DNA from: Halocatena marina
Lineage (GTDB): Archaea > Halobacteriota > Halobacteria > Halobacteriales > Haloarculaceae
Assembly: GCF_025913575.1 (NCBI RefSeq)
Contig: NZ_CP109785.1
Coordinates: 992,001-1,056,000 of the forward strand
Direction of reading: 5' to 3'
DNA: 64,000 nt
A program made the translations under genes and the position numbers. Below the pieces are notes generated by a model, which worked only from the letters and a program-made list of their open reading frames with translations, made no database searches and was not told the DNA's origin. This document shows positions 1 to 8,403 of the stretch, piece after piece (the stretch's first letter is position 1; each line of letters begins with the position of its first letter).

Positions 1-518
1 GAGAGCGACACTGTCACACAAATTGGGAGTACGAAATCCTCACCAGAAAGCCAACAAGGCAACTGGTCTACACGTATCGTCCTGCTGGAAGCGACTGCTG
101 GTCGATCCCACACCTCGCAACCTGCTATCTCGGTGACGGGCTGATCTGTGATGCAGAACGGCACGAGAATCAGTACGAATGGCGGTTGCTCATGTGTGAT
201 GATGCTCCTGCCACTGAACTCTACGAGGCACTCAACGAAGAACTCCGTACGGGACTGGAGCTCGAATTTCGGCAAGTTGGCGAGCCTTCTTACTGGATTG
301 ACGAAGCAATCGAGATTGCCGATCTACCTCATGAACAGCGTACTGCTGTCGAAGCTGCTGTTGAATACGGCTACTATCAGACGCCACGCAATATTTCACT
401 CACTGATCTCGCCGCAACGCTGGAGGTTCCCTTATCGACGCTCCAGTACCGACTCCAACAGGCTGAAGCGTGGATCATCCAGCGTTTCGTTACCCGGTCG
501 ACAACGGGGCGACTGTAG
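1..518 (+). CDS. C-terminal part of a bacterio-opsin-activator (Bat)-type HTH regulator
   Basis: The frame is open from the window edge (first full codon at base 3) to the TAG at 516-518, so only the C-terminal ~171 residues are present. The last ~50 residues carry the HTH_10 pattern: an LPHEQRTAVEAAVEYGYYQTPR segment followed by a recognition-helix-like stretch, DLAATLEVPLSTLQYRLQQA. This domain ends haloarchaeal Bat-like regulators, which usually have PAS/GAF or bacterio-opsin-activator sensing domains upstream. Those domains lie outside the window, so the input signal and target genes are unknown. The DNA-binding tail looks intact. Confidence 0.75.
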   Translation, partial: ERHCHTNWEYEILTRKPTRQLVYTYRPAGSDCWSIPHLATCYLGDGLICDAERHENQYEWRLLMCDDAPATELYEALNEELRTGLELEFRQVGEPSYWIDEAIEIADLPHEQRTAVEAAVEYGYYQTPRNISLTDLAATLEVPLSTLQYRLQQAEAWIIQRFVTRSTTGRL

Positions 519-734
519 ACGTACATATCGTAGCTGGTCTCTGGAATGTGTCTTTTTGAATGGAGTAATTCGCTCTATCTCACCAATTCAATCGGGCGTT
601 CCCCCGTCTTGTCTCTCAGGCTCCTCGTAGATGACTATTCAATTGATTGAAACTCTTATCAATAGGACAAACAGCAGATATTTTGCTAGCGAGATATCGA
701 TACCAATTCGTGGGAGTAACTAGAAGCTACCACT

Positions 735-1136
735 ATGGATAGCTCCTACCTTGATCCAGACATAGACGAAGAAACAGACGGTCTCAAAGGAACAACTTCG
801 ACGTATCCAGCCAATAATTCAGGAGACGAATCAGCTGAAGACCGGATTGACGAGCACACGACACCGCGGTGGCGTCGACTCACAGTTACACTGAGTGCGA
901 CGAGTGACGATGCACTGCCACAGATGGCAATCAGTGCAACACATCCATCGTACAGCGTGAGTGAGCTTCCAGTCGGCGAAGATGGCAGCTGTACGCTGTG
1001 GGTTCCAGAAATCGTGAACGATTTGGATTTCGTTCTCTCATTCCCCGATGCCGAACAGGACGATGTTTCGTTGACTGGTATCGCTGTTGGAAAACAGGAT
1101 ACGATCTCGATCCCGATCGTTGTTCTCTCGGGCTGA
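735..1136 (+). CDS. Acidic hypothetical protein, 133 aa
   Basis: I do not recognise this protein. The first ~45 residues are low-complexity and rich in Asp, Glu, Ser and Thr. The remaining ~85 residues look like one beta-rich domain with alternating hydrophobic residues, ending in IPIVVLSG. No signal peptide, membrane helix, Cys pair or catalytic motif is visible. The plus strand is preferred over an overlapping 151-codon minus-strand frame because its product is acidic, as expected of a halophile, while the antisense product is basic and Ser/Arg-rich. The gene stands alone, with more than 200 bp of non-coding DNA on each side. Confidence 0.5.
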   Translation: MDSSYLDPDIDEETDGLKGTTSTYPANNSGDESAEDRIDEHTTPRWRRLTVTLSATSDDALPQMAISATHPSYSVSELPVGEDGSCTLWVPEIVNDLDFVLSFPDAEQDDVSLTGIAVGKQDTISIPIVVLSG

Positions 1137-1497
1137 CTTCCCGAGCGCGGAACCGTCTCTCTGAACACGCCGTCAGTTGGAGAACGAGGTGTCGCGTCCA
1201 CGCACGCTCCCTCGTTTTCGCTCTCGATAAAATGAGTATCGATCTAGATACTGAACTGTCCGTACTGACGATACCGATCTGTTTGATAGCCGGTGATCGA
1301 GGCGGTGCTGCTCCAGTGTGAGAGAATTCAAATTTCGAATTCCTCTGTGTGATATACCCGAACGATTATTGAGATTGGTAAGTTGGTTCGATGTTCATTT
1401 GATGGCTTTTTCGAAATACGGTCACAATGTCAGTCGAAATATTATCAATCACAACCAAGATCAGAAAGGCTATAATAGATGAATTCAGACTGTCACT
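1137..1497. other. Non-coding gap with one hairpin
   Basis: No convincing gene. At 1321-1346 the arms AGAGAATTC and GAATTCCTCT can pair with a single bulged G, around an AT-rich loop. No T-run follows, so a terminator role is uncertain. The last ~60 bases before 1498 are AT-rich and probably hold the promoter of the next gene. Confidence 0.4.
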
Positions 1498-1833
1498 ATG
1501 GGTGTGCAGGTTCAACACGCGTTAGTCATCGGCCTTACTGTCGGATCAATCGTCGGCGTCTTGGTGTATCGCAACGCAATCGATCGGACCCTCACTCGTC
1601 CTTTTGGCCGGTCGTTCGCAACTGGGATGGCTTCTTGTGTTGGAATTGTCATCTCACTACAGTTGGGTGATCAGGTCGTTAATATCCTCTACGTCGGAGA
1701 CTCTGTCACCATCATATCCCCATGGGAAATTGCCTCAATAAAAGTCTTTGTCACTTTTTCAATTCTTGCACTGGTTTTCTTCAGTTATCATCTCTGCACT
1801 CGTGTTGGACCACTATCATCACAGGCAGGATAA
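1498..1833 (+). CDS. Small membrane protein, 111 aa, three predicted helices
   Basis: Function not recognised. Three hydrophobic stretches are visible: residues ~7-24 (ALVIGLTVGSIVGVLVY), ~42-58 and ~80-98 (VFVTFSILALVFFSYHL), joined by short polar loops with few charges. The ATG at 1498 places the first helix directly at the N-terminus. No conserved metal ligand or catalytic residue is evident. The gene is a single unit with AT-rich DNA on both sides. Confidence 0.5.
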   Translation: MGVQVQHALVIGLTVGSIVGVLVYRNAIDRTLTRPFGRSFATGMASCVGIVISLQLGDQVVNILYVGDSVTIISPWEIASIKVFVTFSILALVFFSYHLCTRVGPLSSQAG

Positions 1834-2002
1834 CTCTCGAATAATTAACGAGTATTGCCGAATTCGGTAGTCAGTACGGTCCGTAGTGGATCGTCGAATA
1901 CTGGCATCCACAAAGCGAACACAACGAAATTGAGCGAGAGTTGAGACCAATACTAGAGAGAATTCCCAAAATCAACATCTATGCCCACATCCAGTGAGAA
2001 AT

Positions 2003-2281
2003 ATGACACGCGTCGGTGACAGAGGACGGCGGACGTTCATGACCACGGCTGTAGCTCTCGCAGTCGGTGTGCTTGCAGGATGTACGAGTCCCGGTGGCGG
2101 AGATAGTAGTGAAGAAACGACCATGATGGACGACGATTCGATGGATGACGATTCCACAAAAACGGATTCGATGGGGAATGAGTCAATGACGGACGACGAG
2201 ATGATGAACGAGACTGATTCGATGGGGAACGAGTCACTGACGGATGATGAGATGATGAACGAGACAGAATCAGAACAGTAA
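2003..2281 (+). CDS. Tat-type lipoprotein with Met/Asp-rich 17-residue repeats
   Basis: A GRRTFMTT twin-arginine start is followed by a hydrophobic stretch and a lipobox, LAGC, with the lipidated Cys at residue 27; this predicts an exported, membrane-anchored protein. The mature part (~65 residues) is almost entirely Asp, Glu, Ser, Thr, Asn and Met. It contains two tandem 17-residue units (DSMGNES-M/L-TDDEMMNET) preceded by shorter DDDSMDDDS-type pieces. There is no folded domain, Cys or His. I chose the ATG at 2003; a GTG three codons upstream is possible. Met/Asp clusters could bind metal ions or absorb oxidants, but that is inference only. Confidence 0.65.
   Translation: MTRVGDRGRRTFMTTAVALAVGVLAGCTSPGGGDSSEETTMMDDDSMDDDSTKTDSMGNESMTDDEMMNETDSMGNESLTDDEMMNETESEQ
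2165..2266 (+). repeat. Two tandem 51-bp coding repeats
   Basis: Units at 2165-2215 and 2216-2266 encode the 17-residue repeats of the lipoprotein. They differ at only a few bases, mostly silent, plus a Met-to-Leu change, which indicates a fairly recent in-frame duplication. Confidence 0.85.
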
Positions 2282-2524
2282 GCGGAAGCGGAAGTCTCTC
2301 GGAACGTCCGGAAACGTGCTCCGCGAGTATTCGCTGAGACGACAGTATCCCGATCGTAGGAGCAAGAATGGGAGAATACACTTACTGATCCGTATTCATT
2401 CCGTGGGGCACGGTAGTGTTGATGGTTGCCTTCAGTTATACGAATCTACAACGGAGGAGCCTCCGACTGATTGCTGATGGTCAGAAAACGGAATGGCTTC
2501 TACCACACAATCACAACGCCGGGT

Positions 2525-3616
2525 CTACCACTGAGGGACGCGTGTTTCCGTCACAGGAGACCGCATTTCCCGCAGCGCCTCGATCCGCGCTTCGGCGATT
2601 TCATCGGCGATTTCGCCAGTCGGTCGATCCTCTGTCCGCGAACGACGGCCGATCGTGAGCATTCGATCGTAGATTCGATTAACCATCTCCCGAGCACGCT
2701 CGTGATTGTACCCACCTGTTCGGAGTAGGTCTGTGTCGTCGATCGTTCGTCCTGCGTTGGCGAGATAGTCGGGGGCGTACAGGATTCCACGATTGTGAAG
2801 TTTCGAACCGTGGCGCTTCTCGTCCTCCAGCTGGTTGTTTGCTGCCCCACAAATGATATCACACTGTAATCTTGGAATCGTCTCATCGTTCAAAACGAAT
2901 CCCAGTGCTGAGGGCGCGAAAATATCACAATCGACGTCGTAGACGTTCTTGGGAGTAACCGTGTTGACTCCGTAGTGATCAACGAGTCGATCGATTGATG
3001 CCGTATCAGGATCGGCGACTGTGACGTCGGCACCCTCATCATTGAGGTATCGGACGATACTGGTGCCCATCTCTCCGACACCCTGTACGACAACGTGCAG
3101 ATCACCGAGTGATCGATCATCGTACACGAGATCAGAACACGCCTCCATCGCTCTGATCACCCCGAGGCCGCCGCCATGATATCCCGACGGATGATCGAAT
3201 TGTTCGGGCAAGCCAACGACGTAGTCGGTTTCCATACCAATCCAGCGAAGCTCCCGAACGTCTGTTCCGATATCCCCGCCAGTGACGAACCGTCCATCGA
3301 AGCTATCAACTATTCGACCGTACGATCGATAGAGCTCTTCCGAATGCTCGTCTTCGTCGATCCAGATGATTGCCTTCGCCCCGCCCATGTTCACACCTGC
3401 GAGGGCGTATTTGTAGGTCATCGCCCGCGAGAGCCTGAGTACGTCCTCGATGGCGTCGGCCTCGGATTCGAACGCGTATCTGCGGGTCCCGCCACCGGCA
3501 GGACCGAGTGTTGTATCATGAATTCCAACAAACCCCTTGAGTCCGGTCGCCTCGTCACGAAACGCCTTGAGTTCTGTGTGGCCGTTGTTCGCCATTCGAT
3601 CGAGCAAGTCAGTCAC
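2525..3616 (-). CDS. Leu/Val/Phe dehydrogenase family protein
   Basis: NAD-dependent oxidative deamination of a branched-chain or aromatic amino acid is the expected reaction of this Glu/Leu/Phe/Val dehydrogenase family. The protein has 363 residues, normal for leucine dehydrogenase. The glycine-rich substrate loop LGPAGGGTRRYAF is at ~38-49. The two catalytic-site lysines fall at K69 (TYKYA) and K81 (GGAKA), matching the spacing known for leucine dehydrogenase. The Rossmann loop GVGEMG is at ~179-184. The start used is a GTG at 3616; an ATG seven codons in would cut into the first helix. It stands alone, so the preferred amino acid cannot be read from context. Confidence 0.85.
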   Translation of the reverse strand: MTDLLDRMANNGHTELKAFRDEATGLKGFVGIHDTTLGPAGGGTRRYAFESEADAIEDVLRLSRAMTYKYALAGVNMGGAKAIIWIDEDEHSEELYRSYGRIVDSFDGRFVTGGDIGTDVRELRWIGMETDYVVGLPEQFDHPSGYHGGGLGVIRAMEACSDLVYDDRSLGDLHVVVQGVGEMGTSIVRYLNDEGADVTVADPDTASIDRLVDHYGVNTVTPKNVYDVDCDIFAPSALGFVLNDETIPRLQCDIICGAANNQLEDEKRHGSKLHNRGILYAPDYLANAGRTIDDTDLLRTGGYNHERAREMVNRIYDRMLTIGRRSRTEDRPTGEIADEIAEARIEALREMRSPVTETRVPQW

Positions 3617-3880
3617 GACGTGGTGCTTGCTGGCAATGCACTTATAGATTCGGCACTGACTGAGTTACTGTCCGAGTCAGTTGCAATCGCTGCCCAGGAA
3701 GCGTTGCGAAACTGAATGGCTCTGTAAAATGCGACTCGCTGTGAAGATTCCGTTGGCTGGAAACCAAGAAAGAGTGAAGCTGTGAGTCGTTTGCTAGCAA
3801 CGAGGGGTGGACAGTGATGACAGAATGAATGTTTCCTCCAGAATGACTCTTATTATTCGTGCGTGTTGTTCCTTCAAACG

Positions 3881-4576
3881 ATGGCTGAATTGGTAGACAC
3901 CGTTCTTTTTGATATCGATGATACGCTCTGTGAGTACCGCCGTTCGGGAGCGGAACTGCTCGCACTCGCATTCGATCGCGAGGGAATAGAGCCGTTTTTC
4001 GAGGTTGATGAGTACTACGCTCAATACGATACGTTCATCGAGACAACCGATTCCGTCGAGGTTCTCCGTGCTGAGTGCTTTGCTGGCATTGCCGAGGAAC
4101 ACGGTCGTGATCCTGAACTCGGTCGCGCTGTTGCCAGCGCCTACGCCACCGAACGTAATCACCGAAACGTTCGTCCGTTGCCAGGATCGCGCGAGGCGGT
4201 CACATCTCTGTCTCACGATCACCGATTGGGTGTCGTGACGAACGGACCCCCCGACACGCAAGCTAAGAAACTCGACGAAATCGGGGTCGCGGATGCGTTC
4301 GAAGTCGTGATCCACGCGGGATACGATGCGCCTGCAAAGCCCGATCCCGAACCATTCCATCGGGCGCTCTCAGCGCTCGATGCCACGCCAGACTCGACTG
4401 TTCACGTCGGTAACTCACTCGCTTCGGACGTGGCCGGTGCGCAGGCAGCCGGACTCAAAGCGGTGTGGCTCTCGAACGGTACCGATCTGTGTGTTGATTC
4501 TGATTGTGTTCCTGAATACACTCTCGACTCCCTTTCGGATCTTACCGAACACCCGTGGAACCCGAGCGTAGAATAA
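3881..4576 (+). CDS. HAD-superfamily hydrolase (phosphatase-like)
   Basis: Motif I is FDIDDTL with the nucleophile and acid/base Asp at residues 11 and 13; motif II is VVTNG; motif III is the Lys in PAKPDPEPF; motif IV is HVGNSLASDVAGAQAAG. The helical cap lies between motifs I and II, as in the phosphoglycolate phosphatase / haloacid dehalogenase branch. Length (231 aa) is typical. The ATG at 3881 starts directly before the first beta strand; an ATG at 3863 would add six residues. The substrate, probably a small phosphate ester, cannot be named. Single gene after a convergent-free 260-bp gap. Confidence 0.85.
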   Translation: MAELVDTVLFDIDDTLCEYRRSGAELLALAFDREGIEPFFEVDEYYAQYDTFIETTDSVEVLRAECFAGIAEEHGRDPELGRAVASAYATERNHRNVRPLPGSREAVTSLSHDHRLGVVTNGPPDTQAKKLDEIGVADAFEVVIHAGYDAPAKPDPEPFHRALSALDATPDSTVHVGNSLASDVAGAQAAGLKAVWLSNGTDLCVDSDCVPEYTLDSLSDLTEHPWNPSVE

Positions 4577-5154
4577 TATAGTAACTATTGTATCAATCTA
4601 TAGGTCTGAATAAGCATCTATGGATAGACACATCACCGAGGGCTGGGATGTCTCGCTCTCACAGCAGTACCATGGCAGTGGGATTGAGCCAGCCCTGCGG
4701 CGAGTGGCCCACCAGAGCGTTTGGAAGGTGACTAGTATCACCAACTCCGTTCACTCTGACAGGCCACGGTACTGCTAATGGACAGCTATCGTAAAATTGT
4801 ATGGGATCGTCAAACATCGATGTGAACGGTTCACTCACCGAATGGTGGGTGGTTTTGTATAGTAATCATTACATGATGTTAGTTGACTATTAGTCCGTTT
4901 CGATGTCGTATCCGCTGTGCTGTGGGATAGTATCTATGTACGAATAAATTAGATCCTGCTATCTAATCTCTGTACGTACCACTGCACGTCAGATAGATCT
5001 TGTAATACCATTCTCACAACTGCAGGTTGTATCTACGAACTAAAAATTGCAGAATTTAATATCCTTGGTCAGGAAATATAATTTGAATAGTAATAAATGA
5101 TTCGTATCATGCGCAAAACGTATATCGGATTCTATTTGGAGATTATAACAACGC
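4577..5154. other. Gene-free gap containing a GC-richer structured island
   Basis: 578 bp between the HAD gene and the next lipoprotein gene. Bases ~4577-4640 and 4790-5154 are AT-rich and featureless apart from likely promoter DNA before 5155. The middle is GC-richer and folds into three helices (separate entry). A 52-codon frame at 4620-4778 covers the same bases but has no recognisable domain. Confidence 0.6.
4663..4776 (+). ncRNA. Candidate structured RNA, three-way-junction fold
   Basis: Arms 4663-4676 (AGCAGTACCATGGC) and 4763-4776 (GCCACGGTACTGCT) pair over 14 positions with one mismatch. Inside, GTGGG at 4678-4682 pairs with CCCAC at 4708-4712, and CAGAG at 4713-4717 pairs with CTCTG at 4754-4758. 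Further in, GGTGA at 4727-4731 pairs with TCACC at 4738-4742, around a six-base loop. The layout, a closing stem plus two arms in ~114 nt, resembles 5S rRNA, and GTGGG...GCCCACCAG is reminiscent of its helix II. The arm lengths do not fit a functional 5S gene. Strand chosen from that resemblance; it could also be transcribed from the other strand or be a relic. Confidence 0.35.
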
Positions 5155-6444
5155 ATGAAGGAACAATCAACACGTCGAAAATTTCTCACAGCGATAGGAG
5201 TCACAGGAATATCCCCGCTTGCCGGTTGTTCGAGCATCCCCGGGCTAGGAAATGCACCGATGAACTCCCAGATGAATGGTAGTGGAACGACGTCGCCAGA
5301 TATAGATGGGAAAAACGGGACCAAGAACGCTACGAATGAACCGTATTCCCGGGGGACAGTGGTTGATGATTTTGAAGGTGATGTCGACTCCCGGTGGGGA
5401 ATTAACGACGGCAAGTACAAAACGACGACACACGATGTGTTTCAAGGAACGCAGTCGCTCGTCGTCGAGCCCGGGACGTCAGCGAAACAACCCGTTGCCA
5501 AGATTTTCAAGTCGTTCTATCCAGATACACTGGATCTCAGCAAACACGATCTCTCGCTCGCGGTGAAGGTGAACAAGCCCGAGGATATCAAGATCTCTGC
5601 AGAGATCATCGCCCCTGCGAAAAGTTCCATGCTCACGTCGACCCGCTATATTCCCCTTGAACTGGACGGATGGGTTCGCTTCGATCTTGGATACACCGGT
5701 AAGACGGGCGAGCCGACCATGGACAGTGTCTCTGAGATTCGTCTTCAGATTGGACCAATTGACAATCAATTTCAGGTACTAATCGATGATCTCCGTAAAA
5801 TCCCAAAGGCCACGAAGGGCAAAGTGATGTTCCAGTTCGACGATGGTCACATTACTGCCTACGAAGAGGCCTACCCGATTCTAGACGAGAAAGGATGGCC
5901 CGGTTCGATTGCAGTCGTTCCTGATGCCGTCAACGGTAACGATCGTGTGACTGATCAAATGATGCAAGAGATGGGTAACGAAGGCTGGGATATGATCGGT
6001 CACGCGAGTGAACTGCTTCCGAAGCGTTCGGAGCCAAAACAGCGTCGAATTCTCCAGCAAGCACAGCAGTATCTCAGCGTGAAGGGATTCAAAAATGGGG
6101 CACGCCATTTTGTTGCTCCATACAGCCGCGTAAATCAAACGACGCTCAATCTCATTGATGAAATCTTCGAGACGGGCTATCTGTTCGGTGGATGTCCCAA
6201 CAACGCACAGCACCCGAGCAATCCGAGCTTCATTTCCCGTGTTCAGGGTTCTGATGTTCAGGGAGCTCAACATGTCCTCGACGTTGCCGACGAACTCAAT
6301 CAATTGGTCGTTATCTCCTATCACGTTCTCGGTAGTGGTGACGATGCGATTCCAACGAGCGCACTCGAACAGATCGTTGATCACGTCGAAAAGAAAGATA
6401 TGGACATTATCACGCCTTCACAACTCATCGATGGGAGCGAATGA
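5155..6444 (+). CDS. Tat lipoprotein with NodB-like polysaccharide deacetylase domain
   Basis: Residues 6-25 give a twin-arginine signal (TRRKFLT) and lipobox PLAGC (Cys25), so it is exported and lipid-anchored. A Ser/Gly/Asn linker is followed by a beta-rich domain (~65-215) resembling a carbohydrate-binding jelly roll, then a NodB-type domain (~222-425). FDDG at 228-231 matches metal-binding motif 1 and IGHASE (H283) matches motif 2, but the second His of the usual H-x3-H pair is missing. ARHFVAPYS at ~316-324 matches the R-x-P-Y region, and ISYHV (H390) could be the catalytic His. Expected role: removing acyl groups from a surface glycan. The incomplete metal site makes activity uncertain. 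Confidence 0.7.
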   Translation: MKEQSTRRKFLTAIGVTGISPLAGCSSIPGLGNAPMNSQMNGSGTTSPDIDGKNGTKNATNEPYSRGTVVDDFEGDVDSRWGINDGKYKTTTHDVFQGTQSLVVEPGTSAKQPVAKIFKSFYPDTLDLSKHDLSLAVKVNKPEDIKISAEIIAPAKSSMLTSTRYIPLELDGWVRFDLGYTGKTGEPTMDSVSEIRLQIGPIDNQFQVLIDDLRKIPKATKGKVMFQFDDGHITAYEEAYPILDEKGWPGSIAVVPDAVNGNDRVTDQMMQEMGNEGWDMIGHASELLPKRSEPKQRRILQQAQQYLSVKGFKNGARHFVAPYSRVNQTTLNLIDEIFETGYLFGGCPNNAQHPSNPSFISRVQGSDVQGAQHVLDVADELNQLVVISYHVLGSGDDAIPTSALEQIVDHVEKKDMDIITPSQLIDGSE

Positions 6445-6619
6445 GAGGGAAGATCGGCCTTATCAAACACCTGTTAGTTTGACATTCTCCCGCTGGGACA
6501 GCCATCGAATAGATGGACGAATCGTTCGGACACACGGGGACGAACGTTGAGCAAGCCTTCACAGCAGAAATCGGAGTGTGAACTCAGAAACGTCTCACTT
6601 GGTTTGTCTCCCCACTCGG

Positions 6620-7342
6620 TCACGATTCGGAGCTCGACGCTCGGATACACAAGAATGTCGGTTGTTTCATTCGTTTCTCGTAAGACTCTGGCTTTCTATC
6701 TTTGAATGTCTCTTTTGGTCTCGGCTCAACTAGTTCATCCAGTCGGAATCCAGTTTCGATGAGTGGATTGATGACATCAGCAAATGGCCGACGGTAGAAC
6801 GGAACATCGATTTCTTCACCAGAGGCAGACCACGTCATACGTTTTTGTTCAGTTTCGAAGTAGTTCTCTGCCTCGAACGCGATATACTCATCAACCGGAT
6901 GGTGTGCCGAAAATACGAGGAATCCACCCGGTTGGAGGATGCGAGCAAACTCTGTGAAAGCCTGTCGCCAATCTTCAACGTAATGAAGAGAGAGGCCACA
7001 AATGATACCATCGAACTCACTGTCGGCTGCGAACTCGAGCGGCTCTGTGATATCGGCTCTCCGAACTTCTGCTCGGTCGCCGATTCGTCGTTTCGCCTGT
7101 TCGAGCATCTTGATACTCTTATCAGCGGCGAGAACATCTGCTTCCCTCTCAATCAACCACTCTGCGTACCGGCCACATCCACAACCTGCATCAAGGACTC
7201 GTTTTCTCGCTGGATTTGGAATGAGTTCTGTCATTGCAGGAAATTCCAAGTCTGCGCAGTACGGGTCCTCTTCTTGCGTCTGGTACGTCTGCGCCAATTT
7301 GTTGTATGCGTTTTCGACGGTAGGGCTCTCATCAGGCGGCAT
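6620..7342 (-). CDS. Class I SAM-dependent methyltransferase
   Basis: A Rossmann-like methyltransferase of 240 residues. Motif I, VLDAGCGCGRYAEWL (~49-63), binds SAM; an acidic residue ends strand 2 (LAADKS); motif post-II is ADITE; motif IV is FDGIICGLSLHYVEDW; then LQPGGFLVFS, as in the UbiE/Methyltransf_11 group. The C-terminal ~60 residues form a substrate-specific cap. ATG at 7342 chosen; an in-frame GTG lies two codons upstream. It is convergent with the lipoprotein gene and has no operon partner, so the methyl acceptor is unknown. Confidence 0.8.
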   Translation of the reverse strand: MPPDESPTVENAYNKLAQTYQTQEEDPYCADLEFPAMTELIPNPARKRVLDAGCGCGRYAEWLIEREADVLAADKSIKMLEQAKRRIGDRAEVRRADITEPLEFAADSEFDGIICGLSLHYVEDWRQAFTEFARILQPGGFLVFSAHHPVDEYIAFEAENYFETEQKRMTWSASGEEIDVPFYRRPFADVINPLIETGFRLDELVEPRPKETFKDRKPESYEKRMKQPTFLCIRASSSES

Positions 7343-7869
7343 GAACACGATCGTGTGTCACTCTTCGAATTAATCGTTGTGATTCCGATTTTGAGCCATT
7401 ATTCATTCGTTACTGTTATTGGAAAACAGCTATGTTGAATCAGACGGAATGAATGAGACCACCGCTGTGTCTTCTGATTAGTGTGATCGGGCACGGTTGT
7501 GAGTGAAACAGAAAAGGGACCATTTCGTCGGAATTCCGTGTGATGAACACTGGCGAAATTTCATATTGCGCTTTCTGGTTATTCGCACGTACAAACCAAC
7601 GATGACATTAGTCATACCTCGTGTCGTGTCTATCTTCGATTGTGTCCAGATATCGTACTGTCTCCCTCCTGTGGCCGTGCTTTACCACTTTCTCAGCCAG
7701 AGATCACACACAGAAATGAGCCCCTATCGTCGATTGTCAACATCTACTCCCTGTTTCACTGTATTTGACCACTATATCCTATTAAAAAGGAGTGTTCTAG
7801 GATCTAGTAGCCCTATACAACAACTTATAGGAAAATTTTATCCAATCTACTGTACATTCGTTAATCGTA
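7343..7869. other. AT-rich gap without a supported gene
   Basis: 527 bp. An open frame at 7503-7955 translates to a basic, Cys/Tyr/Pro-rich peptide unlike a haloarchaeal protein and overlaps the zinc-ribbon gene in another frame; I do not accept it. The stretch ~7785-7850 is very AT-rich and is the likely promoter of the gene at 7870. Confidence 0.5.
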
Positions 7870-8001
7870 ATGTCTGTGAATACCAACCAAGATCGATCGG
7901 CCAGTGTTGTACTGTGTCAGTCCTGCCAGGAAGGAACGTTCTTCTGGGACGCTGAAACTGAGATGAGCCGTTGTTTCGCCTGTGGAAACAAGCATCCATA
8001 A
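7870..8001 (+). CDS. Zinc-ribbon microprotein, 43 aa
   Basis: A 43-residue ORF running ATG to TAA with two paired cysteines: CQSC at 16-19 and CFAC at 35-38, followed by GNKH. The spacing (CxxC, 15 residues, CxxC) is that of a single zinc ribbon. Between the pairs lies an aromatic/acidic stretch, TFFWDAETE. Haloarchaea encode many such CxxC-CxxC small proteins of fewer than 70 aa, some affecting motility, biofilm or stress responses. This gene heads a same-strand set of three small genes (7870, 8105, 8404). The specific partner is unknown. Confidence 0.7.
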   Translation: MSVNTNQDRSASVVLCQSCQEGTFFWDAETEMSRCFACGNKHP

Positions 8002-8104
8002 CCACTACCAAAATGTCAGGTTATACAATAAATGGCGATTCAAGAATGTCAATCAGTTATTCCTCAACTCATATCGGCGAGATGTACAGTCCGGAGGGCA
8101 GTTC

Positions 8105-8344
8105 ATGAGCACATCAGAATGTCCACCACTGAATGAAGAGGAGTGGACTCTCGTCCAAGACTTTAACAAAGACAAGCACGGCGTTGGTCGATCAAAATTC
8201 GAGGCAAAGGCAGTTACAGACGTCTCGAAACAGTACATCGATGATGAGATCGTCATCGTCAAAAAAACGGCACCGATGGGTGGAGAACGCACATACATCC
8301 TCCCACAACGGGTAATCAAGGAAACAGCCCGCCGACTTCGATAG
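8105..8344 (+). CDS. Small hypothetical protein, 79 aa
   Basis: Not recognised. MSTSECPPLNEEEW leads into one compact alpha/beta domain of mixed charge, ending in LPQRVIKETARRLR. A purine-rich GGAGGG lies 7-12 nt before the ATG at 8105, which supports that start over an in-frame ATG at 7982 that would overlap the zinc-ribbon gene. It sits 59 bp before another small gene on the same strand; the two may be co-transcribed. Confidence 0.55.
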   Translation: MSTSECPPLNEEEWTLVQDFNKDKHGVGRSKFEAKAVTDVSKQYIDDEIVIVKKTAPMGGERTYILPQRVIKETARRLR

Positions 8345-8403
8345 ATTGTGTATGATCCGTACAACGCTACTATCGATAGTCCGCCATTGGGGTGTAATTA
8401 CAC

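Noticed and set aside
148..630. 160-codon plus-strand frame at the left edge
   Set aside because: Ser/Arg-rich, non-acidic shadow of the Bat-type regulator tail read in another frame.
746..1201. 151-codon minus-strand frame
   Set aside because: Basic, Ser/Thr/Arg-rich antisense of the acidic protein at 735-1136.
3794..4360. 188-codon minus-strand frame
   Set aside because: Antisense of the HAD phosphatase, whose motifs are all on the plus strand.
4663..4776. Functional 5S rRNA gene
   Set aside because: Only helix II wording and overall junction layout resemble 5S; arm lengths differ and no 16S/23S genes are near. Kept as an unnamed RNA candidate.
4620..4778. 52-codon frame
   Set aside because: No domain; the same bases form a multi-helix fold that explains the composition better, although a peptide cannot be excluded.
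7503..7955. 150-codon plus-strand frame
   Set aside because: Basic, Cys/Tyr/Pro-rich product unlike haloarchaeal proteins; overlaps the zinc-ribbon ORF.
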